Positions 16,174 to 25,153 of a DNA stretch of 33,269 nucleotides are shown piece by piece (within the stretch, counting starts at the first letter, position 1; the number at the start of each line of letters is the position of its first letter). Where the stretch lies: NCBI GenBank assembly GCA_016200205.1, contig JACQFF010000078.1, forward strand, positions 1 to 33,269. The letters run 5' to 3'. The position numbers were made by a program, and so were the translations under genes. Origin of the DNA: Planctomycetia bacterium (GTDB lineage Bacteria; Planctomycetota; Planctomycetia; Pirellulales; PALSA-1355). The notes under the pieces are model-generated. The model was not told where the DNA came from, made no database searches, and worked only from the letters and a program-made list of their open reading frames with translations.

Positions 16174-17055
16174 TTAAAGGTCATCAACCTGCGCCCGGCC
16201 CTGGCTGATCAACAACCAGGCGGTAGGCGCCATCACGAAGACCATGCCCACGAGCGTCGTTGAGCTGAAAGATTGCCCCCACACCAGCACATCGAACACG
16301 ATCGCGAAGCCCACCTGCGTCAGCCCGATCACCGACACCTTGGCGGGCGGGCCCGCCGCAAACGCCTTGGTCAAAAAAATCTGCCCAATCGTGGCGCAGA
16401 TGCCCACGCCCAGCAGCAGCACCATCGACGGGTTGTCGAAACGGGACGTTTCCACGGCCGAGTTCGGGATGAATAGCAACGAGGCCAGGCAGACCAAAAG
16501 CGATACGCCGGAGAAGTGGGCCACGATGGCTCGCGGATCGACCTCTTGCAGCCGATGCAGCCCCAGCATGGAAATGGCCGTGGTGAATGAACTCAACAGG
16601 GCCAAAATGGCTGCCAGCTTGCCGTCTTCATTTCGAAAGTGCGGCTGTTGAACCAGGATGACTCCGAAAATGCCGCATGCGATCGCGATCCAGGTCTCCT
16701 TGTTCGGCGCTTCGCGCAAGATGGGCCAAGACAACAAGGCGACCCAGATGGGAAACACATTCGTCAGGGTCAGCACGTCGGCGACCGGCAAGCGGGTGAG
16801 CGCATAAAAAGTGCAGACCAGGCTAATGCTGCCGCCGAAGCTGCGAACCCACAACATGGACGGTCGCAGAAAAACCAGTTTGGCGCCGGCTTGGAGCGTC
16901 AGTGCCGTGGCGAAGATCAGCACCAACGCGGTGCGCGACAGGGCGATAATCTGCCAGTCGCACGAGGGGCCCAGCGCGTGAATCAGCGTGCCCATCGTGG
17001 CGAAGGCCAGGGCTCCAAACAGCATCCACCCGTAGGGGAGAATCGAGTTGGGCAT
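16174..17055 (-). CDS. EamA/DMT-superfamily transporter
   Basis: An inner-membrane protein of 293 residues with ten predicted hydrophobic segments in two EamA repeats (about 1-140 and 150-290). Typical elements are the start WMLFGALAFATMGTLIHAL, ALTRLPVADVLTLTNVFPIWVALLSW in the first repeat and ATIGQIFLTKAFAAGPPAKVSVIGLTQV in the second. Members export or import small metabolites; the substrate is not predictable. ATG 17055 is used because the first membrane segment begins there; an extended frame to 17268 adds a polar, low-complexity stretch. It is divergent from the aldolase gene at 17322. Confidence 0.87.
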   Translation of the reverse strand: MPNSILPYGWMLFGALAFATMGTLIHALGPSCDWQIIALSRTALVLIFATALTLQAGAKLVFLRPSMLWVRSFGGSISLVCTFYALTRLPVADVLTLTNVFPIWVALLSWPILREAPNKETWIAIACGIFGVILVQQPHFRNEDGKLAAILALLSSFTTAISMLGLHRLQEVDPRAIVAHFSGVSLLVCLASLLFIPNSAVETSRFDNPSMVLLLGVGICATIGQIFLTKAFAAGPPAKVSVIGLTQVGFAIVFDVLVWGQSFSSTTLVGMVFVMAPTAWLLISQGRAQVDDL

Positions 17056-17321
17056 CAAATGCTTGTCAGCTCCGGTGCACGCGGAGCCGGTGAAAGTGTC
17101 CGCCAACAGAAGGCCAGGCAAACCAGATCGTATCGCATGCCGCCACCGGTCTAAAGGGCATCCGGCATCGCCTCGTGCGGCTGGGGCGGTAGTTCGCGAG
17201 ATTTTGGCCGAGCCAGCCGGCCCCTGGCCAGCGGCCAGCTGGCTCGTCATACTCGACAGTACGCTCATACGTGATATCTACAAACTGGCCCAGTGGTCGA
17301 ATCATTCGAGGAACTTGCAAC

Positions 17322-18272
17322 GTGAAACAGTCGAAATTGCCGATGCCGCTGCGCGGCATTATTCCGCCGATGGTTACCCCCCTGGTCGACCGCGATACGC
17401 TCGACGCGGCCGGGCTGGAGCGGCTCGTCGAACATTTGATCGACGGCGGCGTACATGGAATTTTCATCTTGGGCACGACCGGCGAGGCTCCCAGTTTGAG
17501 CTACCGTCTGCGGCAGGATCTGATCGAGCGCGTCTGCCGGCACGTTTCCGGCCGCGTCCCGGTATTGGTCGGCGTGACCGACACGTCGTTTGTCGAATCG
17601 GTCAACCTGGCCCGCCATGCGGCCCAGGCCGGCGCGCAGGCGGTCGTGCTCTCCGCGCCCTACTATTTTCCGGCCGGCCAGCCGGAGCTGCTGGAGTATG
17701 TCCAGGACATCGCGGGCGAGCTGCCGCTGCCGGTCTTCCTGTACAACATGCCCAGCCACACGAAACTGACCTTCGAACCGGACACGATTCGCAAAGCCCT
17801 GGAAATTCCCAACATCGTCGGACTCAAGGACAGTTCGGCCCAGATGATTTATTTTCATAAGCTGCGGCAATTGGTTGCCGATCGGCGCGATTTTTCGCTC
17901 TTGGTCGGGCCGGAAGAACTGTTGGGCGAATCAGTCCTGCTCGGCGGCCACGGTGGCGTCTGCGGCGGGGCGAACCTGTTTCCCCGCTTGTACGTCGATC
18001 TCTACCAGGCGGCCTCGGCAGCCCAGTTGGATCGAATCGCATCGTTGCACGCCCGGGTAATGCGGTTAGGCGAGACTATTTATTCGGTTGGACAGCACCG
18101 ATCGGCCTTCATCAAGGGACTGAAGTGCGGTCTGAGCTGCCTGGGGATCTGCGACGACTTCATGGCCGAGCCATTCCAGCGGTTCGGCCCGGACCAGCGG
18201 AAGCAGATCCAAAAGTACCTGGCCGACTTGGGCGTCAGCCCTAGCCAGCGCGCATTGCAAACGGCACGATAG
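17322..18272 (+). CDS. dihydrodipicolinate synthase / N-acetylneuraminate lyase superfamily aldolase
   Basis: Class I (Schiff-base) TIM-barrel aldolase of 316 residues. The pyruvate-binding loop is GTTGEAPSL (51-59), the catalytic tyrosine is Tyr141 (FLYNMPS) and the Schiff-base lysine is Lys169 (VGLKDSS). In true DapA an arginine follows the tyrosine motif (YNVPSRT) and binds the aspartate semialdehyde carboxylate. Here the position is His146 (YNMPSHTKL), so I prefer a sugar-acid or other 2-keto-acid aldolase over lysine biosynthesis. The start is GTG 17322 with GAGG ten bases upstream. It converges with the fpg-like gene, 32 bases apart. Confidence 0.88.
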   Translation: MKQSKLPMPLRGIIPPMVTPLVDRDTLDAAGLERLVEHLIDGGVHGIFILGTTGEAPSLSYRLRQDLIERVCRHVSGRVPVLVGVTDTSFVESVNLARHAAQAGAQAVVLSAPYYFPAGQPELLEYVQDIAGELPLPVFLYNMPSHTKLTFEPDTIRKALEIPNIVGLKDSSAQMIYFHKLRQLVADRRDFSLLVGPEELLGESVLLGGHGGVCGGANLFPRLYVDLYQAASAAQLDRIASLHARVMRLGETIYSVGQHRSAFIKGLKCGLSCLGICDDFMAEPFQRFGPDQRKQIQKYLADLGVSPSQRALQTAR

Positions 18273-18304
18273 CTTCGTTCGGCACGCATTTCGTTCCGTC
18301 TTCA

Positions 18305-19186
18305 CTACAGCTCATCGAGATGCCGGGGCCAGTCGTCCTTCAACAGCCGCGAAAGCGATCGATCGGCGAGGATTTTTCCATGGGTCTGGCAGCCGGGGCA
18401 ATAATTGGTTTCGTTGTCGGCGTAGCGAATCCGCTGCACGGGAGCACGGCAGAGTGGACACGGTTTGCCAAACCGGCCGTGTACGGCCATCTCAGGACGA
18501 AACGCCGTGACGTTTTCTGGGAACCGCTCGCCGGTTTCCGCCCGCAGGCGGTCGATCCACTCAGAAAGCACGTCTCGCGTGGACCTGTAAAGTCGCTCGA
18601 TATCCTCAAGGGATAATTTCTGGGTCAGCGCCAATGGCGACAGGCGCGCCCGATGTAAAATCTCGTCGGAGTAAGCGTTGCCAATTCCGCTGAATAAGCT
18701 GGGGTCGGCCAGAGCCCGCTTGAGGGTATGGTTCCGCTTGAGCAACACGGCTGCAAACTCTTCGCGCGTCGCCGTAAAGACGTCAATGCCGCCCGGATCA
18801 TGTTCGCGCAGGGCATTTTCTCCGCGCACCAGGTACAGCGCCGCCCGGCGTTTAGCGCCGGCCTCGGTCAGCACCAGGCTGCCGCCGGCGAAATCGAACG
18901 CCGCCAGGCTGTACTTACCGGCCAGCTTCGCGCCCGGCGCTTTCCAGTGCAGTCGCCCAGCGATCATCAGGTGGAGCACGATCCACAGCTCGTCCTCCAG
19001 TCCGATGGCAATCCGTTTTCCCAGCCGGCGTAAGGCTCGCACCGATCGGCCCTCGGCCGATTCGAGCGGTGGTGAGAAGGTTCGCACCAGAAACGGGCTG
19101 TTGACGCGAATCCTCTCCAGCCGCCGGCCCACGAGGCGCCGCTCGAGAGCCTCGATATAGATCGTAATGTCCGGCAGCTCGGGCAT
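18305..19186 (-). CDS. Fpg/Nei-family DNA glycosylase
   Basis: Base-excision repair enzyme of 293 residues. It begins with the catalytic MPELPD (Pro2 nucleophile, Glu3). The conserved lysine lies in [11 protein letters not shown], the helix-two-turn-helix in [15 protein letters not shown] and the zinc finger near the C-terminus as CPLC...CPGC (18 residues between the pairs). These features fit formamidopyrimidine/endonuclease VIII-type glycosylases that remove oxidised bases and cut the abasic site. [13 protein letters not shown] rather than PELPEVE suggests one of the divergent Fpg-like groups frequent in planctomycetes and actinobacteria, so I leave the symbol open. The start is ATG 19186. 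Confidence 0.92.
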   Translation of the reverse strand: MPELPDITIYIEALERRLVGRRLERIRVNSPFLVRTFSPPLESAEGRSVRALRRLGKRIAIGLEDELWIVLHLMIAGRLHWKAPGAKLAGKYSLAAFDFAGGSLVLTEAGAKRRAALYLVRGENALREHDPGGIDVFTATREEFAAVLLKRNHTLKRALADPSLFSGIGNAYSDEILHRARLSPLALTQKLSLEDIERLYRSTRDVLSEWIDRLRAETGERFPENVTAFRPEMAVHGRFGKPCPLCRAPVQRIRYADNETNYCPGCQTHGKILADRSLSRLLKDDWPRHLDEL

Positions 19187-19198
19187 GTCCGAGGCACG

Positions 19199-19426
19199 CT
19201 ATTGTTTCACAACCGTCGTGGTCTGCATCTTCAGATCCAGTTTGGCCGGGAGGTCCATGTTATTCGCCGTGAACACCATATCGCCCGTGATCCGCATCGA
19301 CGAACAGGACTCGACGACCGGCCCGCGCTGACGGTCGAAAAGGACCATTCCCGCTGATTCCGGTACTTTCAGATCGCTGCTCTTCGGCGCGATGGGCGGG
19401 GGAGAGTTCTCGAAGGCAGAAATCTC
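19199..19426 (-). pseudogene. orphan C-terminus of an unknown protein
   Basis: An open stretch of 75 codons ending in TAG at 19199-19201 and bounded upstream by TGA (19427-19429). Its residues are clearly protein-like (ESAGMVLFDRQRGPVVES, ITGDMVFTANNMDLPAKL, ending KMQTTTVVKQ) with alternating beta-strand character, but there is no start codon before the conserved-looking part. It ends 12 bases from the fpg-like start. I read it as the last part of a larger, lost gene. It resembles in style the beta-rich C-termini of planctomycete proteins that end in Thr-rich strands, but I cannot name the family. Confidence 0.5.
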
Positions 19427-19481
19427 TCAAATGGGCGGCCCGCCTGGGATCCTAGAATATACGATCGACCCGCCGTGCTCG

Positions 19482-19697
19482 TTAGGTCATTCGCGATCCC
19501 CCGCGACGCAGCGCGATCAAGGCAGCCAGTGCCGTGCCGATCGCGGCCAGGACGAATGTCGACGGCTCGGGCATGACCCAAGGAACACCAGTCGAGTTGG
19601 AGGTACTCGAGCCTGGTACCGGGGCGACCGCTTGGGGTCCGCTGGGACTGACGTCCACAAACTGTATTTGGTACGTAACCGGAAGCACCGTATCCAT
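19482..19697 (-). pseudogene. C-terminal remnant of a PEP-CTERM protein
   Basis: A 71-codon frame ending in a PEP-CTERM sorting signal: MPEPSTF, a hydrophobic stretch (VLAAIGTALAALIAL) and the basic tail RRGGSRMT. It has no signal peptide and its in-frame ATG (19697) sits where the sequence changes into a DUF1501 tail on the other strand. An intact PEP-CTERM precursor needs an N-terminal signal, so this is probably a broken gene. The intact part preceding the signal is a short proline/serine linker. Confidence 0.65.
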
Positions 19698-19699
19698 CT

Positions 19700-19927
19700 T
19701 GTTATTCGGTCCTCTTAGCGGGCGCGGGCATCCGGGGCGGGACGATCCACGGCGCCTCGGACGACCAGGCCGCGTTCATCAAGGACAAGCCCGTGCACAT
19801 CCGCGACATTTGCGCAACGATCTATCACCTGTTGGGGATCGACCCGGAAATGCCCGTTTACGACCGCGCGAACCGGCCCATCGCGGTTGCCCAGGGCGGA
19901 CGGGCGATCAAAGAGATCTTGGCTTGA
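19700..19927 (+). pseudogene. C-terminal remnant of a DUF1501 protein
   Basis: From about 19700 the plus strand encodes YSVLLAGAGIRGGTIHGASD, then DKPVHIRDICATIYHLLGID and ends QGGRAIKEILA before TGA 19925. This is the typical end of DUF1501 (sulfatase-like, Tat-exported) proteins, which are abundant in planctomycetes and usually about 450 residues long. Only the last 75 residues remain; the upstream sequence belongs to a PEP-CTERM tail on the opposite strand. The last 20 bases overlap the end of the next minus-strand gene. It is thus a gene fragment left by rearrangement. Confidence 0.75.
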
Positions 19928-20879
19928 AAGACAATGAAAAATGAACGTTTTTGACCGTCCGAGCCATGACCACCACGCCCGCTGTTCCCACGACAAGGTG
20001 CAACCAGGAACTCGGTTCGGGCACCACCTGGCCGGCAAACCAAGTGTCGACTGTAGTGGTCACCGGAGCACCCATCAGCGAGCTGGCGAGAGGATCGTCC
20101 CAGGACGTGGTGTAGGCGCCGATCAGCCATTGGCCGACGGCGACATTCGGCACGACTAGGTCCATTGAGCCACCGGGGGGCAGCGTGAAGTCAGCCGCCG
20201 ACAGCTCCAACGTCTTGACAACTCCACCAAAGTTTGCGGCAGTCAGGTCCGTCAATGCCGGTTCAACACCACTGCTGTAGAAGGTAACGCCGCTGAACAT
20301 GACCGGTGCGGTCAGCGCCGGATTGTCTAGCGAAAGTGTGACGTCGGCCGAATGGACCGGCCCGTAGGTGATACTTGGTGGGCCGGGAAGAGGCATCGAC
20401 GGCACGGTTTCGAAGCCCCCGCCGCCCTCGACGCTACCGGAGACGTTTGTCAACTGCGCGTTTGTAACGCGCACGTCGGTCGTGCCGCCGCCGACGGTAT
20501 TGTCGAGCTGAAAATCGACGCCGATGTGGTGCGTGCCAGTCAGGCTCGGCGTTGCGGCGTTGAGCATCCAATCCACCGTGAGGGTATCGTCGGGGAATCC
20601 GTGCTGAACGGTCGCATTGCCGTTGTCGAAACCGTTATTTGCCGTCGTCGGAGCGGGTATGGCCTCGATGAAGTTCCTGCTGGCAATCGTGACGTGAGCG
20701 TCACGGTAAGTCAGCGTGAAGTGTTGACCACCCATGTTGGCCGTGCCGACATCCCAATTGGCCTTGACGTGGACCTCGGTGGCCATGGCACAGCGCTCGA
20801 AGGTAATTTGCAGGATCAGCGCAAGGAGCCACATCGCCATGCTCTCCCTGCAACACCAGTGATGAGGGTTATTGAGCAT
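19908..20879 (-). CDS. PEP-CTERM surface/exported protein
   Basis: A 323-residue exported protein. The N-terminus has a hydrophobic signal (MAMWLLALILQITF, around 14-27). The bulk is a beta-rich, Thr/Gly/Asn-rich domain, and the end has a PEP-CTERM anchor (VVPEPSSW, then LHLVVGTAGVVVMA and RTVKN). Such proteins are sorted by an exosortase and linked to extracellular polymer. The start at ATG 20879 is supported by GGAGG seven bases before it; ATG 20840 would begin directly at the signal. After the basic residues the protein runs on for 14 unusual residues (VHFSLSFKPRSL end), and this tail reads through the DUF1501 remnant on the other strand. The original stop was therefore probably lost by the same rearrangement. 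Confidence 0.72.
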   Translation of the reverse strand: MLNNPHHWCCRESMAMWLLALILQITFERCAMATEVHVKANWDVGTANMGGQHFTLTYRDAHVTIASRNFIEAIPAPTTANNGFDNGNATVQHGFPDDTLTVDWMLNAATPSLTGTHHIGVDFQLDNTVGGGTTDVRVTNAQLTNVSGSVEGGGGFETVPSMPLPGPPSITYGPVHSADVTLSLDNPALTAPVMFSGVTFYSSGVEPALTDLTAANFGGVVKTLELSAADFTLPPGGSMDLVVPNVAVGQWLIGAYTTSWDDPLASSLMGAPVTTTVDTWFAGQVVPEPSSWLHLVVGTAGVVVMARTVKNVHFSLSFKPRSL

Positions 20880-20996
20880 TAGCTGCCTCCAATGGAAAAG
20901 GTTTTGGCGCACAAGCGCATGCGGTTACGACGACAAACAACCTGGTGCCTCACGGGGCGGTCGCGTCGACCGTCTCCCTGCATCCGCCACTTGCAT

Positions 20997-21131
20997 TCAA
21001 AGGCGCACTTGCCGTCGGAAATTCAATGCCGTTGTCGACATAAACGTCGCGAGAGACGCGACCGGCACAATCAACCAGACCGCGCTTTGCGACATAGCAG
21101 CCGGCCAGTGCCTCCGTCTACGCGTGAGCAT
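20997..21131 (-). CDS. possible 44-residue membrane/signal-like peptide
   Basis: A short frame beginning at ATG 21131 with GAGGAG a few bases upstream, in an AT-rich stretch unlike its neighbours (21130-21190). The peptide starts MLTRRRRHW and carries a hydrophobic core (AVWLIVPVASLATFM), i.e. the layout of a signal peptide. It ends at TAG 20997 without a mature domain. It may be the surviving 5' end of a broken exported protein, or a small membrane peptide. Confidence 0.25.
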   Translation of the reverse strand: MLTRRRRHWPAAMSQSAVWLIVPVASLATFMSTTALNFRRQVRL

Positions 21132-21491
21132 AGCCAACTCCTCAAAAAATACAAGAAATTTAATGCGAGTTTTCGTGAATTTAATCCCATTGAGGGGTAG
21201 CACTGACCGCGCTCAGTGACGACGAACGAGCGACGTCCACTTACGCGTCACGGATCCGAGGCGCCGCAGCGCGTCCCCAATGATGCACATACGTGTCGCA
21301 ATGACATCGCTTGTCATCCGCAGGTGAAGCGCGGGCGTTGGCATGCTCCGAAATCGCGCCGGTGTCCCGTCATCCCGGCCGATTCTTGAGGATCCCATCC
21401 ATCGACCGGTGTCCGAGAACGCTCAAAGGCACGTAGCGAAGCGCCGACTTCAGAGTGTCCCCAGAGTCGCTTGCTGCTGATACAATCTTCG
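21132..21491. other. intergenic region, no gene recognised
   Basis: About 360 bases downstream of the glycosyltransferase gene. It begins with an AT-rich stretch (21130-21190) that may serve as promoter for the small frame to its left. No hairpin with T run or protein-like frame was seen. Confidence 0.35.
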
Positions 21492-22193
21492 CTACGCGGC
21501 GCGCTTGCCCGTTGTCAATCCGACCGCACGGCGGAAGTCCTTGACCATCTTGAGGACGAGCGGCTCTTTTTTCACCCAGGAACCGGCCCAACGGTGAACG
21601 CAATAGGTGCTGTCTGTAATTCGATCCGCCGAAAAATCTTCCCACCAGGCGTAAGGGTAAAAGAATTCGGTGGGATACAGCTTCACGTCCTCGATTGTCT
21701 GCAACCCGTAGTGGCTCAGCCCCATTGCTTTGAGCGCCTTGGTCGACACCTCGGGCGAGCGGTAAATCCTCCGCTCTTCGGTGAATAGTTTCAGAGTCAA
21801 CTGCATACAGCTCTTGATGAACGGGTGCCCGCTCTGGGCTGCCAACACCGCGGTGTTGACCCAGTCGGTCTGGTGCCACGGAAGCTGGAATCCCAAAAAA
21901 CAGGGGTCGCGCAGCAACGGATCAAACGGCCTGATGACCTCTACGTCGGCGTCCAGATAAATCCCGCCCTCAGTATATAAGGCATGCAAGCGGACATAAT
22001 TGGAGAGCTTGGACCACAGCCGCTTGCGGAAAACCGTTTTCGTATACGCGTTGTCGATCGGGCTGTTGCCTTCATTCCACTCATTGATGCGATACCCCGG
22101 CATGACCCTCCGCCAGCTATCGATGCATCGTCGAATCAGGTCGCTCGGCGGGGTTGCCCCAAACCAGCAATAGTGGATCGTCTTGGGAATCAT
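21492..22193 (-). CDS. GT32-type glycosyltransferase (DXD motif)
   Basis: A 233-residue cytoplasmic glycosyltransferase of the 'sugar-binding region containing DXD motif' family. The start MIPKTIHYCWFG is the family opening. SNYVRLHALYTEGGIYLDAD contains the metal/nucleotide-sugar binding D81-x-D83, followed by VEVIRPFDPLL. GHPFIK and the C-terminal HRWAGSW, with the conserved HxxxxSW, are also typical. Members transfer hexoses in capsule, LPS or glycan synthesis. No other polysaccharide gene is adjacent, so the acceptor is unknown. The gene is short but complete for this family. The start is ATG 22193. Confidence 0.9.
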   Translation of the reverse strand: MIPKTIHYCWFGATPPSDLIRRCIDSWRRVMPGYRINEWNEGNSPIDNAYTKTVFRKRLWSKLSNYVRLHALYTEGGIYLDADVEVIRPFDPLLRDPCFLGFQLPWHQTDWVNTAVLAAQSGHPFIKSCMQLTLKLFTEERRIYRSPEVSTKALKAMGLSHYGLQTIEDVKLYPTEFFYPYAWWEDFSADRITDSTYCVHRWAGSWVKKEPLVLKMVKDFRRAVGLTTGKRAA

Positions 22194-23058
22194 GGTCGTG
22201 ACCCGTCAAGGCGCAAATCTGAGGAACCGTCGCTGCCAGCATGCGGGCAGTGAATTGCTGGATTGCTAGCCCTTGTTATTCATCGCTCGGTGCCGGCCGG
22301 AGAGAGTTGACGCCGACACTGCAAACTGGGCTGACTTTACCGCCCATGCGTTCTTTATCGGCCGAACCGAGCTTGTGGGTTAATTCTCTGGAGTTTGCCG
22401 CCAATAGACTCCGTCCTCGGGTATGCCATTCAGGCGGCCTCTTGGCCACATCAAATCGCCAAAATGCTCTGTGCCGTGTCAGGGGGAAGCCCGGCTTCAC
22501 CAAGTCGCGGCGGAAGTGGTGACGGTTTTTCCGATTCTCGAAATGGTCACTGGGTATCCGGCTTCCTCTCCAGGTCCCTGCGGCCTAGCATGGTATCCAA
22601 TGCCGTGGAACATGGTTTTAGGCTGACGGTCCGTAGCCGGCGCTTATCATCGCCGAAGATGTATTGTTGCGCCTGACCGCGAGTGCCACCGGGAAGATTG
22701 CGGCAAGCGCGATTATCTCCGGACGGTCGACCTAGACACATAGGCCAGGCACACCGTGCGTGACAATCGCCCCGCCGGACGTTCGTGGCGAATCTGATTC
22801 CAGCCGCCGGACAGCTTCGTTTGAAGATTTGCGGCCGCCCGCAAGATGGAGCCACAAATGCAACAAAATACATGACACTGGAAAGCATAATCAACTTCTT
22901 GTTTCTCCACCAAGACGTACGGATGTGAGACTTCAAGAAGTCAGATCCCGATTCCTCCGGCATCCTGGCGGCCACCGCTCCGAGCCGAGTTGATGAGCGT
23001 TTCATCTCGGCCGGGCACACGAGACGCCCACTGTCTTCCACGGACAGGCAGGTGCACT
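22194..23058. other. 865-base intergenic region, no gene recognised
   Basis: The longest gap between genes. Frames of 60-160 codons exist on both strands, but all have cysteine/arginine/proline-rich, non-protein-like composition and lack ribosome binding sites. Around 22850-22900 a more AT-rich stretch may hold the promoter of the propeller/FGE gene. It could be the remains of a decayed gene. Confidence 0.4.
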
Positions 23059-24798
23059 ATGCGACGTTGTCTGCAAACGGCGCGCTTAATTCTCGTAGCG
23101 CTTTACATTCTAGTGGCAACAAACGCTTCGGCTCACCCGGCGTCCGGCATCGTCGTGGACGGCAAGGGGGAAGTGTTCTTCGTCCACACCGGCCGTGGTG
23201 TGTGCAAGATCGACGCGCAAGGCAGGATGACGTACATCCAAAAAGCCAGCGGCGGGCATTTTTTGGCTCTGGACATGGAAGGGAAATTCTCTTCCGCCGC
23301 GGACAATCGGTTGTTCAAGAGGCTCACTCCTTCAGGCGTCAAACCGGCGCTGCTTTTCGCTCCTGGTGGCGCGCCCCTCGTCGTGAACCGTGATGGGAAT
23401 CTGTATTACGGGAGCGGGTATCCCGGCGGCGACGACTTGACCCCCGGAGGTCTGACGCTCGCTCGAATGTCACCGGACGGACAACGGACACTCTTCGCGC
23501 CCGACTTGAAGACCACGCTTGCGACCTTGAACGAAGCTGTCACCGGATTGGCAACCGGTCCGGACGGATCTTTATTTGTCGCATGCCCAAATACCATCCT
23601 GAAGGTCAAGATCGACGGTGCGGTGACAACGCTCGTGCATCCGGTCGTGGTGAAAGACTGCGACGAGGCCTTCGCCTGGGACTCTGCCTCACCCTTTTTC
23701 CACTCTCCGTACCTGAGAGGTCTGGACGTCACTGAAGAGGGAACGGTTTATGCAGCCGTCACTGGCTGTCGCTGTGTCGTGAAGATCACGCCGGAGGGCA
23801 GCGTCGAAACCGTCCTGAGGGCCGAGCGGCCTTGGACACCGACAGGGATCGCGGTTCGGGGCAAAGACGTATTCGTGCTGGAATATGATCACATCGACCA
23901 GCACAAGGGCTGGGTGCCGCGCGTTCGGAAATTGAGTCAGGACGGTCAAATCACAATGCTTGCCGCCGTCAGGCCGGAAGTTCCGCCGCCCCCGGTCCAG
24001 TCGGATTCCTTCCTCGGTTCGAGAGGCGGGGACGAGCGGGAGGTCGCTCTCATCAAGCTCTGCTGGTGCCCGCCCGGCAAGTTCACCATGGGCAGCCCGG
24101 CCGGCGAATCCGAGCGGCGTCCTGGCGAAGACCAGGTCGACGTGACGCTCAGCAAGGGCTTCTGGATAGGCAAGTTTGAGATTACACAAGGCGATTGGGA
24201 GCGTGTCGTGGGCGATCTTCCGGGCAAGGTCGAGAAAACTGCGGGAATGGGAGACGATTTTCCGGTCTACAACGTCAACTATCGTGAGGCGGAGGAATTC
24301 TGTCGGAAGCTAACGAACCAAGCGCACGAGTCGGCCGATTTGCCCAAGGAATGGGAGTTTCGCCTTCCGACCGAGGCCCAGTGGGAATACGCTTGTCGAG
24401 CGGGAACGACGACAGCCACGGCGTTTGGAGACAAGTTGAGCAGCACGCAGGCGAATTTCGCAGGCAAGGCATATAACGGAGCCGGCGAAGGGCCCTCGCT
24501 GAAGCGGGCCAGCAAAGTCGGTACCTACCCTCCCAACGCTTGGGGGCTGCACGATATGCACGGCAATGAATGCGAGTGGTGTCGCGACTGGTATCATGCG
24601 AAGCTACCCGGCGGCAACGATCCCGATTTGTCGTTAGTGAAGGGAACACCGAACCGCGACGGAACCTGGTCGCGCGTCCGCCGCGGCAGCGCCTGGGGTG
24701 ACGACGGCTGGGCGTCCCGTTCGGCTTTCCGTCAGCGTTATGAGCCCGCACGCCGCGCCGACCACATCGGCTTTCGCATCGTCGCCGTCCGCCCATAG
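23059..24798 (+). CDS. secreted beta-propeller / FGE-sulfatase (SUMF1-like) fusion protein
   Basis: A 579-residue exported protein. A signal peptide spans 1-26 (ending NASAHPAS). NHL/SMP-30-like propeller repeats cover about 27-310, with recurring GIVVDGKGEVFFVHT, GLATGPDGSLFVA and GLDVTEEGTVYAAV units. A formylglycine-generating-enzyme-like domain (about 330-575) shows CPPGKFTMGSP, FWIGKFEITQGDWERV, RLPTEAQWEYACRAGT, NAWGLHDMHGNECEWCRDWY and RVRRGSAW...SRSAFR. True FGE enzymes carry two active-site cysteines just after the RGGS motif; here that stretch (WGDDGWASRSAFRQRY) has none, so oxidase activity is unlikely and a binding role is more plausible. ATG 23059 is chosen because the signal begins there. 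Confidence 0.88.
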   Translation: MRRCLQTARLILVALYILVATNASAHPASGIVVDGKGEVFFVHTGRGVCKIDAQGRMTYIQKASGGHFLALDMEGKFSSAADNRLFKRLTPSGVKPALLFAPGGAPLVVNRDGNLYYGSGYPGGDDLTPGGLTLARMSPDGQRTLFAPDLKTTLATLNEAVTGLATGPDGSLFVACPNTILKVKIDGAVTTLVHPVVVKDCDEAFAWDSASPFFHSPYLRGLDVTEEGTVYAAVTGCRCVVKITPEGSVETVLRAERPWTPTGIAVRGKDVFVLEYDHIDQHKGWVPRVRKLSQDGQITMLAAVRPEVPPPPVQSDSFLGSRGGDEREVALIKLCWCPPGKFTMGSPAGESERRPGEDQVDVTLSKGFWIGKFEITQGDWERVVGDLPGKVEKTAGMGDDFPVYNVNYREAEEFCRKLTNQAHESADLPKEWEFRLPTEAQWEYACRAGTTTATAFGDKLSSTQANFAGKAYNGAGEGPSLKRASKVGTYPPNAWGLHDMHGNECEWCRDWYHAKLPGGNDPDLSLVKGTPNRDGTWSRVRRGSAWGDDGWASRSAFRQRYEPARRADHIGFRIVAVRP

Positions 24799-25102
24799 CC
24801 GGAAGCAAGTGGCGATCTTGCGCGGAACCAAACCGTAAACTTGACCGGCGGCGCACCCTTTTTTTCGGTTTCAATGACTGCGGAGTGTGGACGCGGCCCC
24901 GCTGGCGCTGGGTCGGCCGGCTGGGCGAACAGTTTACCCGTATTCTCACACGTGTCGTCAAATGCCCTATTCCATCTCGATTGAACCAACCGGCCGGGCC
25001 AGTCCGCGCGTTTCGAGCGCCTGGGGGTTACCTGGTTTTCACGGTCTATGACAAATGGTGTAAACGGCTCCCCAAGAATTCAGCAGCGCGAATTTTTCGG
25101 GC
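24799..25102. other. intergenic region between the fusion protein and the ArsR module
   Basis: About 300 bases; no protein-like frame, and no convincing terminator for the preceding gene apart from a T run at 24859-24866 without a stem. Confidence 0.35.
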
Positions 25103-25131
25103 TTGACATGCAACCTTTTGGTTGCATAATA
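25103..25131 (+). promoter_or_regulatory. promoter and palindromic operator of arsR module 1
   Basis: -35 TTGACA (25103-25108), 17-base spacer and -10 ATAATA (25126-25131). The spacer is almost entirely a perfect inverted repeat: half-site ATGCAACC (25108-25115), centre TTTT and its complement (25120-25127). A dimeric ArsR repressor bound here would cover both boxes, which predicts autoregulation. GGAGGA follows at 25135-25140. Confidence 0.8.
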
Positions 25132-25153
25132 GCCGGAGGAGAAGAATCGAGGT

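Noticed and set aside
22547-23041. A 164-codon minus-strand frame in the long intergenic region
   Set aside because: Composition (Cys, Arg, Pro) is not protein-like, there is no ribosome binding site and no motif is recognised; only a short hydrophobic stretch looks natural.
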